DNA of 64,000 nt, taken from the NCBI GenBank assembly GCA_963575745.1, contig CAUYUJ010014354.1:188001-252000 (forward strand), read 5' to 3'. Under the pieces are notes generated by a model. That model searched no databases. It was not told the DNA's origin and saw nothing but the letters and a program-made list of their open reading frames with translations. Position numbers and translations under genes: made by a program. Below, in pieces: positions 22,169 through 30,257 of the stretch (the first letter of the stretch is position 1; each line of letters opens with the position of its first letter). The DNA comes from Prorocentrum cordatum (lineage: Eukaryota; Sar; Dinophyceae; Prorocentrales; Prorocentraceae).

Positions 22169-24760
22169 CTACCGGCGAGTTTCCTCGCTACTAAAGCGCA
22201 CCTGCGCGCGGGTTTCCCCGCTAGCTCGGGAGGCAGGGCCGTCCTGAGACGACCTGCCCGCCCTATACGGAGTATGTTTCTTCAGCTCGTGCTTGAAGGA
22301 TTGCTGACCGGCCATTACCTGTAGGAGCAACGCGCGGTCAATACTACCTTTGGTATGACCATCGGCAGTCATATCCCGCGTGTCACACCATTGGACGCTT
22401 TCAACGATTCCGCGCTCCATCATCTGGCGGATCCAGCTGATGTGCCCAAGCAGAGTGCATTCTGTGGGCTTCTTCAGATCTTTGCTAGACAAAGACTTGA
22501 AGACAGACTCGGCATCAATAGTCAGAGTGACTTTGATACATAGACCACCCAGTTCCAATATGTTCTTCAACTGTGTGGGGGTCAATGGTCCCGAGTGTAG
22601 CTCGTGGAGCGTTACAATGGTCGGGTAGCAGTCTTCCAAGTTGTGGGCTGCTGCCAGTGTTTCCGCAGAGTAGCTCGAACGCACCTGCAGTCGATGAGAC
22701 TTGCAGTATGCGTCCACCAGGTGCACGACGGGTTTCCCCGCTTGCGTGTGGCCACGCCTCAGCAGGTTAGCCCCGCGGATACCGTAGCCTTTGACTTCGT
22801 CGTCTTCATCTCCGTTGAGACGACGATAGCCACAATCGCTATGCAGGTCGACCTCTCCTGTTGGAGTCATAGCTTGATGCGCGATCTTCTTCGGACCTGC
22901 CTGCAATTTCCTGGTAACCGCGTTCAGTCGTCGTACCTGGATGTTTGTCGGTTCCTGGATACGTTGCAGTGAAACAACATAGACCATCAGCCATACCTGC
23001 GTGATCAACGCATAGGCTAGAGCGCCACGAAGACTGACGAACATATCAGAAATCGTCTTTGTCGCTTTGCTCTCAGGATCAGCGCCTGTGAGCTCTGGAT
23101 GTGTGATAGGACGAAGTTGTTTGATGTATTCGTCCTGATCAAGAGTGGCGCTCCCATCATCGGTCTTGTTGTACCGAACGGCACAATTTGTGTATGTGTG
23201 CTTGTTCAGTTTGCACTTTCCAAACGTATCTTCAACACATTTGACGTACTTGTCAATGGAATCTTCCTTCCCAGTCATATTGATGTCATCAACGTGTTTG
23301 GCTGTCAAGAGGTTTGAACTCATCTCGAACTCTTCATCGTATGAAGTAGGCTGTAGTCCAAAGCTCCTGGTGATGGACCTGAGCTTCAGCGAGAATGCCC
23401 TGGGGGCATCCTTCGTGCCAGTCCCCGGCTTGAGGCACCGAAGACAATGCTTTGATTCGTCATATGACTCAAAGCCTGGCAATGTGCGAAGGACAGCTGC
23501 TGACCCAGGAGGTAGTGTGAAGCACACCACACGCTCTTTCTCGCCAGTTGCCGCGGCGAGCTCGCCATAGGTCAGTCCCTTCAAGAAAGCCATGTTGATG
23601 TCCAGGGGAGCGATGATCCAAGCTTTGTTGCACGCAGCAGAACTTGCGAGCAATCTCTGGTTTGACCTCCTTGCCGTGCCAGAGAAGGTTTCGACATCGA
23701 AGGCTTCAATGTCCATGAAGCCACGAAGTACCAAGCGTAACCTGATCGTCCGTTCCATTTCGCCCTTCTCGTTCTTGACAAACGTCCATTTGTATGCATA
23801 GCGTGAAGTCATGATGCTCGACGCTGTGCTCAAGTCAGTCATCTGGAAGCATTTGTTGTCAAGCCAAGTCTTCAATTCTGTGTAAAGGGCTTTGGAAACT
23901 TTGACCGGATTCGCTTGAATGTCGGCCTTCGTGAGTAGGTCGTCTTCTTTGACGACCACGGCACGTTTGGAGGCAGCACTAACATATACTCGCATAGTTG
24001 TGACGCTGCTGTCATCCAACAATCGGCGTTGCTGCTCGGACAGGACGACTTTGGACATGTCTGCTGTGAAGCAAAGCTCGATGTACTTCCCGTGCTCGTC
24101 GGAGTCCAGATCATAGTGGCTGTCCGGATCAGTGGAGCACAGAGGGACGTAGTAAGAGGTGTCCATGTCGTATCCTGGCGGGTGACCCCGCACCGGCAAG
24201 TGGCCTTGCACATCTTCACAGGTCGTAGAGACCAACACGCACTGTGAGTCTGTCATGTATGTCGGAACTGTGTGCATGACTTCTTCTGTGTCAGCTTCAA
24301 GGAGTGTTCTGTCATCCATCAGTTCAGCATACCATGACTCCAAGACAAAGACATCCAGATCCTCTTCTGTTTCCTCTATGATGGTCGGGAGCCGACCATC
24401 ATTCGCCGCAGGAGGCTGCTCAGGAGCAGCTGCTGGAGGTGGCTCGCTTGGTGGTGAACCATCAGCGAGTTCCTCAAACTTAGTGAGGTCTCGGTCGAAT
24501 CCAGCAAGCGGCTTCTTGGATTTAAGACACTGGATGATGCGTGAATGTGTAGACCCTGTGATGTCGTAGATGTTCAAGGCAGTGCCATCAGCTTCATAAT
24601 AATGAAAGCCAGGGGTCACATCGTTATCATAGTGCACTAGTGTACAGCTGTCTGCATATGGCGCAGCAGGCAACTTAGTCAGGCTCTTAGCAAGTCGTAC
24701 AGCAACCACGTTTTCAATGCAAAAAATAGATGCGAATGAGATATTGAAGAAGCAAGTGCA
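22169..24760 (-). CDS. Reverse transcriptase and RNase H of element I
   Basis: Open frame of about 860 codons. It is open upstream of the GTG at 24709 to about 24770, so it continues from integrase by a +1 shift and has no start of its own. From the GTG, RT spans residues 300-560: Y-K-W-T-F-V-K-N at 306, motif A L-D-I-N-M-A-F-L-K-G at 369-378, K-D-A-P-R-A-F at 433, polymerase box H-V-D-D at 472-475. RNase H spans 620-790 with the acidic set D625 (H-S-D), E683 (S-A-E-T), D732 (T-I-D-A) and D783 (T-A-D-G-H-T-K). All core residues are present. The last ~30 residues are encoded by two hairpin repeats; the TAG stop lies between hairpins. An acidic Pro-rich linker (residues 70-200) precedes RT. Confidence 0.93.
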   Translation of the reverse strand, partial: CTCFFNISFASIFCIENVVAVRLAKSLTKLPAAPYADSCTLVHYDNDVTPGFHYYEADGTALNIYDITGSTHSRIIQCLKSKKPLAGFDRDLTKFEELADGSPPSEPPPAAAPEQPPAANDGRLPTIIEETEEDLDVFVLESWYAELMDDRTLLEADTEEVMHTVPTYMTDSQCVLVSTTCEDVQGHLPVRGHPPGYDMDTSYYVPLCSTDPDSHYDLDSDEHGKYIELCFTADMSKVVLSEQQRRLLDDSSVTTMRVYVSAASKRAVVVKEDDLLTKADIQANPVKVSKALYTELKTWLDNKCFQMTDLSTASSIMTSRYAYKWTFVKNEKGEMERTIRLRLVLRGFMDIEAFDVETFSGTARRSNQRLLASSAACNKAWIIAPLDINMAFLKGLTYGELAAATGEKERVVCFTLPPGSAAVLRTLPGFESYDESKHCLRCLKPGTGTKDAPRAFSLKLRSITRSFGLQPTSYDEEFEMSSNLLTAKHVDDINMTGKEDSIDKYVKCVEDTFGKCKLNKHTYTNCAVRYNKTDDGSATLDQDEYIKQLRPITHPELTGADPESKATKTISDMFVSLRGALAYALITQVWLMVYVVSLQRIQEPTNIQVRRLNAVTRKLQAGPKKIAHQAMTPTGEVDLHSDCGYRRLNGDEDDEVKGYGIRGANLLRRGHTQAGKPVVHLVDAYCKSHRLQVRSSYSAETLAAAHNLEDCYPTIVTLHELHSGPLTPTQLKNILELGGLCIKVTLTIDAESVFKSLSSKDLKKPTECTLLGHISWIRQMMERGIVESVQWCDTRDMTADGHTKGSIDRALLLQVMAGQQSFKHELKKHTPYRAGRSSQDGPASRASGETRAQVRFSSEETRR

Positions 24761-26555
24761 CCTTAGGCGAAAGCCGGCTCGCAGCAGTCATCTGCAGTCG
24801 GCCCTGTTTCGCTGGTAGGTATCCGAAAGTCATAGCGGGTTTCCCCGCTGGCAGACCGGCAATAAAGGCCAATACTGTCCGAAGGGCCGTATTGTCCGAT
24901 CCTATCTCGCGGACCATCAGCGCTTCGATGTACAGCGTATGTCGTGAGTCAGGATACTGTACTCGCACTTCGCGATTGCCGACCTTCACGATGACCTGGC
25001 CTCGGTCAGGTTCGTTGCGGATGACCGGGTATGGACCACTCCATCCACCCCAGTCGTCTTTCGTGGTGGTCGGGCGATGATAGTCCACGAGATCTCCCTC
25101 TTTGTAGTGAAATTCACCCGTAGCAGTAGTCTTCGTACGAAGAGCCCTGTTCGTCTTGGCAACCGCAGTGGCCTGCGTGATTGCCTCCAGACTAACCCTC
25201 CTGATTGTCTCTTCCTTTGAGTGATCTGATGATTCAGCGGACTGAACATGATCCAGGACAGGGAAATCGGGAAGCATAGCTGGTTGTCTGCCATACAGCG
25301 CATTATACGGAGACACTTCGTTGTAGAAGGTAAATGCGTTGCTGGCAAACAAGGCTTCATGTAAGAGACGAGTGAAATTCAGAGGGATGTTCACTCTATT
25401 CAGTTCTTCTCCCATCACGTGTATGAGGTGTCGCAGGATGCCGTTCCTAGCTTCGATAGTCGTGGCGCGCTGGCCACGCGCTCGGATACGAAGCTCTGTT
25501 CCCTTGGATTTAAGGATGGGCTTTGCTGTATCGTTATTCAGCGCTCCTTCCCCATCGGAGTAGAGGATCTTAGCAGGGCCATGTTGCATCCAAGTTGTGT
25601 GATAGGCATCGAGAACAGCGTGCATAGTCTTATCAGGAATCTCTGTGCCAGCTGCCCAGCGAATACAACGGTCGATGATGTGAAAGACAATGTGTTCCTG
25701 TTTGTAAAAGAAAAGATCACATTCGACTTCCTCGTTGAAACGTCCTGGCAGTGACACAGAAGGCATCACCGTGTTGCCTGGTTTCTCCCAGGCACGACAT
25801 TCTCTGCACGAGTCGCAAATGCCTTTGATCAGACTCAAACGGGTTTCACCCAGACCAACCTTAGCTAGAATCATCCGCATCTTTGGTTCCTTGGCATGAA
25901 ACCATCTTAAGTGAAGCTTGCGGAGTTCTCGCTGCACTACAGCTGGGTCAAAGCTGCGCAGGTTTTGAAGGCTGAGCTGAACGTCGAAGCGAGTCCAATC
26001 AGGAAGCCTTGGCCTTGGCCTCGGCTCTGCACGAGGCTGCGGCGGCGGTGGAGGATCACCTCCCTCCATGCGTCCGCGCCTCGCTGCCACTTGCGGCAGT
26101 CTGCGGTGATCGTCAGAGCTGCCAGCGCCAGTGGTGTCACCATAAGCCCCCTTGGCCTTGGTGATGTCATGGCTGCTGGCGCCTGCGGTTGGATCGCCCT
26201 CACCAGGCCGTGGCGGCCTAGGCGCGCGCACGCGCGCTTTCGCGGCCGGCGCCGCGTTTGCGGCTGGAGCCGCTTCCGCGGCTGGCGCCGCAGGAGCGGC
26301 TTGCCCCGCTGGGCGCGGCTGACCAAAGTTATCTGGCAACTTCCATTTTTCGGCGAATCTGCATTGGCCAGATATCTTGGCATAGTGAGGATTGCTCTTC
26401 TGATATTCCTTCTTACAGCTTGGACAGTCCCAATAGTATGGTTCAACATCATACCATCGACACATCTTCGGATTCCTGCTGTGCCTTGGTGATTGTTTGT
26501 AGTTGTTGTCTCCACAGCCAGGGCACCCGAGACCGCCAGATGGTGGTCGCAGGAT
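24714..26555 (-). CDS. Integrase of element I
   Basis: Continuous frame from just after the TAA at 26556. The first Met is at 26465, but a zinc-finger-like C-P-G-C lies upstream in frame, so translation should come from upstream. Numbering from that Met: C-P-S-C at 14-17 and C35 complete a Cys-rich finger; an Ala/Pro linker (50-150) is built of hairpin repeats; HHCC is H185, H190, C217, C220; the catalytic triad is D250 (E-C-D-L-F-F), D304 (Y-S-D-G-E-G) and E338 (T-I-E-A-R-N), with 33 residues between the last two. The SH3-like C-terminus has G-D-L-V-D-Y near 457 and G-W-S-G-P-Y-P-V near 474. Ends in TGA before the RT frame. Confidence 0.92.
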   Translation of the reverse strand: MLRPPSGGLGCPGCGDNNYKQSPRHSRNPKMCRWYDVEPYYWDCPSCKKEYQKSNPHYAKISGQCRFAEKWKLPDNFGQPRPAGQAAPAAPAAEAAPAANAAPAAKARVRAPRPPRPGEGDPTAGASSHDITKAKGAYGDTTGAGSSDDHRRLPQVAARRGRMEGGDPPPPPQPRAEPRPRPRLPDWTRFDVQLSLQNLRSFDPAVVQRELRKLHLRWFHAKEPKMRMILAKVGLGETRLSLIKGICDSCRECRAWEKPGNTVMPSVSLPGRFNEEVECDLFFYKQEHIVFHIIDRCIRWAAGTEIPDKTMHAVLDAYHTTWMQHGPAKILYSDGEGALNNDTAKPILKSKGTELRIRARGQRATTIEARNGILRHLIHVMGEELNRVNIPLNFTRLLHEALFASNAFTFYNEVSPYNALYGRQPAMLPDFPVLDHVQSAESSDHSKEETIRRVSLEAITQATAVAKTNRALRTKTTATGEFHYKEGDLVDYHRPTTTKDDWGGWSGPYPVIRNEPDRGQVIVKVGNREVRVQYPDSRHTLYIEALMVREIGSDNTALRTVLAFIAGLPAGKPAMTFGYLPAKQGRLQMTAASRLSPKVHLLLQYLIRIYFLH

Positions 26556-28382
26556 TTATCCGTTTGAGTGTCTCTGGATTGTTGGGTCGTCCAAGTCGTA
26601 GCCAGCACTGTTTGTTACGAACGCGTAACTGCGTTCGCGATTCGCGAATGGATCGCGACCGTAAGCAAACAGATCTTTGGCGATTTGCACCGCATCAACG
26701 ATCAGTGACTGCATTCTGTAGGTATACTGTGCCGCCCTTGCTAGTTCTTTGTTGCAAGCATTGGCGTGCACATGATTACCTGGACAACGCTTGCCTCTGA
26801 AAGGTGCCAACAACTCTTCTTTGTTTGCCATCATTTGTGTTGGCTTGCGAATGTATTGTCCAAACGAATATTTGAGACCAGTCGTGCATTGATCAATAAT
26901 CGTTTGGCAAGTGACCTTGCGTTGTGCCAGTTCCTTCCATGGTTGGATCTCATCTACCCACGTGCCCATTGGTTGTTCCCTGAGAAAGAAACGTCTTAGG
27001 TCGTCTTGTAATAGAGCGACTGTTCCGCAGAACGTGATGTGAGGCAGGTCCTCTTTGTGGTGTTTAAGCCACGTATCATGATTGACCTGTGCATTGAAGT
27101 ATGAAGGAAGTCCAGTAGTTCTGCAGTTTGGCTGCAAAATCGTGATCTTGACAAAGCAAGTCTTGAGGTAGTGAAGGACTGCTCTTTGCACTTCCGAGTT
27201 TCCAAGGCCAACAATAGATATCTTAGCAAGGTTCCCGCCCGACGAGAGCCCCCTCTTGAAGGCTCATATGGATATACCACCCTTGCCCCCACATAATTCA
27301 AGCACGTCCACTTGGTTGTTTCTGCCGTAGCATAGTGACTGGACCACCGAGAAGACATCAGCATGTGAGTCAGCGGGTTGCCCCGCCGGTAGCATCATGA
27401 AGATGTCCTCTGATTCGCTGTCCGAGTCCGAGTCATCAAGAGGAACGTCGTTGAAATATGTGGAGCAGTCATGCCCTTTGAGGTCCTCTCCACAATCGCC
27501 GTTACCGTCTTCCACTTTCTTCGGGATTTTCTTCGGTTTGATGCCAGCCTCTTTGTCAGCTTTCTGCTTTTCTTTCTGTTTTATCCTGGCATCAGTGGGC
27601 AGCGCGGTTTCCGCGGAGAGATCCGCTGCGGAAGGATCCGCTGTTAGATCAGGAAATGGCGGAATTTCAGAAAAGTTGGTGGGTCGCGTTTGGCAACGCT
27701 CAATCGAAGGGGGAGGAGACCGATCGTCATCGACGATCGCCACGCGCTTTGGGCGTGGCCTTCGCGACTCACCGTCGCCGTGAAGGACTGGAGCCGGAGG
27801 CTCCCAATACAACCGAATACTGATGTTTGTAAGCCCATCAGGTAATGGAGCTACATAATTGTACCCAGTCGGCTGATCCTGGATTTTGATATCTTGAACG
27901 ATCTTATTCGTGTCCAGGTCGGTCGTGACTCTACGAACAACATGGTCCCATTGAGGGCCCTTTTGTGGACATTGAACGTAGTGTCTTACCTTTTTGTCAA
28001 CGCGCGTACACACACTGAGGTGTACCGCACTCCGCTCATTCCTAATCATGTTGGCTTTATTGAGTTGATCAAGGAAGCGTGCAGTGATGATAGCCAAGGT
28101 TTTATGCCGGAGCTCGGCACGTTGCTGATCCTGGCCATACCAATCCAAATCATGTTCTTTGTGTGAGCCACAAGTACATCTCCATAAGTTTAGCGGTATA
28201 TGAGAACAAGATGTAGCAACTTGTATATAAGAACCACTGGGATATTTACTGGAGCGATCAAACTTGATACCGAAATGACAAAGTCTCATTCGTATGATGC
28301 TCAGCTTCAAATCTTCGATAACATCTTTGATCGGACCCTGTTTCCAGAAATACCCGGGTGGCCCCAGGATGACAATCTGCAT
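26556..28382 (-). CDS. Methyltransferase-like accessory region of element I (one internal TGA)
   Basis: One frame interrupted by a single TGA at 27264-27266. The upstream part (372 codons) has a conserved block G-P-P-G-Y-F-W-K-Q..R-M-R-L-C-H-F-G and a Lys/Asp/Ser-rich middle, and ends in D-V-L-E-L-C-G-G-K-G-G-I-S, a glycine-rich loop like SAM-methyltransferase motif I. Downstream of the stop come L-Q-P-N-C-R-T-T-G (position of the P-C catalytic box), F-F-L-R-E-Q-P-M-G-T-W (position of the E-N-V box), K-P-T-Q-M-M-A-N and C-P-G-N-H-V-H. Known: cytosine methyltransferase domains have been captured by dinoflagellate retrotransposons. Here the Pro-Cys is Pro-Asn-Cys, so catalysis is uncertain. Confidence 0.6.
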
Positions 28383-28750
28383 GCTCAGAGCACGCGCTTT
28401 GATCAGGAGATTTTGTATACGTTGATAGTGGGGATCCCGCCCTCTTTCCTGGAGTACGAATGTACCAATCAGAGGGTGTGGCCACCCACAACATATTATA
28501 GTCTCCTGCCAACAAGTTTTCCAAATACTGTGTTCCAGTTGAAGTCATTACCTCATTATGGGTAATCCGGTCACATATATAGCCACGGGTTCGGAGTTCA
28601 GCGCAAGCTGTGCGAATATCTTCGATGACGAGACATTTTGAATGATATTTTTCCTCTCGGGCCTCAGCGCGGCCAACGTATGTAGCGAGGAGGCCGGTAT
28701 TCGGCTTCTCTTCGCAAGCGAGCGCCGCCGGCGCGCCCGCCTGCCCCCGT
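28258..28750 (-). pseudogene. Frame-shifted bridge between protease tail and methyltransferase-like region
   Basis: Protein-like sequence is split over frames. At 28258-28548 the frame reads W-V-A-T-P-S-D-W-Y-I-R-T-P-G-K-R, which joins by a frame change near 28440 to Q-N-L-L-I-K-A-R-A-L-S-M-Q-I-V-I-L-G-P-P of the next segment. 28548-28750 is open in another frame with no motif. At least two indels separate these pieces from a continuous polyprotein. Confidence 0.5.
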
Positions 28751-29241
28751 CAGCGGCTGTCGTGAGACCAAGTTGCCGCTTGACTCGGAGGCGTGCTGTT
28801 CGCGGATGGCTCCGCAGGAGTCGCTGGTGTGGCCACGCTCGCAGACAGACTCGGCGGGTTGTTCTCAGAGATGTCAAAGTATTCCGTCCGATCCGTAGCG
28901 TGACCCACGATCTCCGCTCTCTCACCTCGCTGGGTGATGGCTTCGAGAGTGTCCATCAGCTCGCGGTTCGTCATCCCGCGGACGTCCTCAGACGACAGCA
29001 GGCGGGTTGGCCCCGCAGAGTCCGACGAACCTCCGCCCGTGTAGCTTGGTGGCGGTGGCGGTGACGCGGGTGGCCCCGCTGGATGCAGAGGGGTAAACTC
29101 CTCAGGCGTCCATTTGCTCACCGCCTCCTGGACTGCCCAGAAGATCTTGGACTTCAGGGCGGCCTTCATGTGTGGCCGTATCATCGCCGCGTTCTCGGAG
29201 GTGGGTGCCAAGTCCCTTCGGGACACTGTCGGCCCTCCCAC
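28750..29241 (-). CDS. Element I linker segment, function unknown
   Basis: 163 codons in a different frame from the protease, overlapping its end by about 60 bases. The sequence begins with M-G-G-P-T-V-S-R-R-D-L-A-P, contains a helical stretch (K-A-A-L-K-S-K-I-F-W-A-V-Q-E-A) and a T-N-R-E-L-M-D-T-L-E-A block. The rest is Pro/Ser-rich linker including hairpin-encoded A-G-P-P-A and A-E-P-S-A. No domain recognised. Confidence 0.5.
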   Translation of the reverse strand: MGGPTVSRRDLAPTSENAAMIRPHMKAALKSKIFWAVQEAVSKWTPEEFTPLHPAGPPASPPPPPSYTGGGSSDSAGPTRLLSSEDVRGMTNRELMDTLEAITQRGERAEIVGHATDRTEYFDISENNPPSLSASVATPATPAEPSANSTPPSQAATWSHDSR

Positions 29242-30257
29242 CAGCTGTTCAGCGTCCTGTTCACGATCAAACGGGTCGTGTCCTCCAGGAGCTGCTTGTC
29301 GATATACGGCTCGACGATGTACGTATCGGTCGTGAAGGTCGATGTCCAGCTGTTGGTAGATGTACGAACGAAGTCCTCGTGCCTATTCGGATTGGCGAAC
29401 TGCCCCGTCGCGGGTGGCCCCGCTGACGCGTCAGCGGGTGGCCCCGCCGCAGCGGGTGGACCCGCACTGGCGGGGTCCTCTTCGTTCTCCGTCTCGGTGT
29501 AGCCATCTCGACTGCTGCGGATCGTGAAGGTGTTCGTGACCGTGTGGCTCTTGGCCCCATCGTACAGCCCGCAGGGAATCGCGAGATGTCCCGAGGGAGT
29601 CTTCTTCGCCTTCAGGACCTTGGCGCCTCTTCCCAGCTTCAGGGTGTAGTCGCCGCTGGGGAAGATGACCTTCTGGTAGCCCGGCTTCAACACGATGATC
29701 GTATCACGTGCCTCCATGGCCCCTAGGCCCCAGATAGCCGGGAGATTGGCGCCCGAGCCTTCTGCGATGTTGGAGGCATACTCCTCAATGCGGGGGCTCG
29801 CCTCGTTGGCGTACTGTACCCCGATCTTGAAGTTGCCCATCTTCCGACATATCGCAGCGCCCTCCCCAACACCATTGATGTAGAGGGTCTTGCTCAGGGT
29901 GCAGATGGCAGGTCGGTAGTTGAACCTGGCCATTATCTCCTGGAAGCTCCGCGCCGTGTTGGATCCAATGATGTTCACATTAGAACCAATGTCCAGCATG
30001 AACGAGATACAGGGCATACCATCTTCATCAGGAAAGAATGTCCCATTGCGCGCTGCAAGAGCGACCTGTACGCCAGTGTGGTCGTTGGTGTGGTACGTGA
30101 TCTGCGATCCGAGTGTACCCCTCAACAGGCGCTGTTCAAGAACCATTGAGTCATGGTCAGCTCGGTGCACCACATCTGCTCGTACTGGCGGCGCTCCTCC
30201 ACAGTAATCGGTTCCTGCTGGAGGACCCAATAGTTTGCAGATAGCGTGGACATCCAT
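29181..30257 (-). CDS. Aspartic protease of element I
   Basis: 358-codon frame overlapping the preceding RING frame by 136 bases. Reaching it needs a -1 shift, and I see no canonical slippery heptamer in the overlap. The active-site block F-M-L-D-I-G-S-N-V-N-I-I-G lies at residues 87-99 (about 29.96-30.0 kb). It is D-I-G where retroviral-type proteases have D-T-G or D-S-G. A second hydrophobic-G block (A-I-W-G-L-G) lies near residue 180. The C-terminal third is linker with three hairpin-encoded A-G-P-P-A copies. The role would be polyprotein processing. The D-I-G substitution makes activity uncertain. Confidence 0.75.
   Translation of the reverse strand: MDVHAICKLLGPPAGTDYCGGAPPVRADVVHRADHDSMVLEQRLLRGTLGSQITYHTNDHTGVQVALAARNGTFFPDEDGMPCISFMLDIGSNVNIIGSNTARSFQEIMARFNYRPAICTLSKTLYINGVGEGAAICRKMGNFKIGVQYANEASPRIEEYASNIAEGSGANLPAIWGLGAMEARDTIIVLKPGYQKVIFPSGDYTLKLGRGAKVLKAKKTPSGHLAIPCGLYDGAKSHTVTNTFTIRSSRDGYTETENEEDPASAGPPAAAGPPADASAGPPATGQFANPNRHEDFVRTSTNSWTSTFTTDTYIVEPYIDKQLLEDTTRLIVNRTLNSWWEGRQCPEGTWHPPPRTRR

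Noticed and set aside
30122-30257. Programmed -1 slippery site between the RING and protease frames
   Set aside because: The 136-base overlap would suit a -1 shift, but I found no X-XXY-YYZ heptamer in it, so an indel is as likely.
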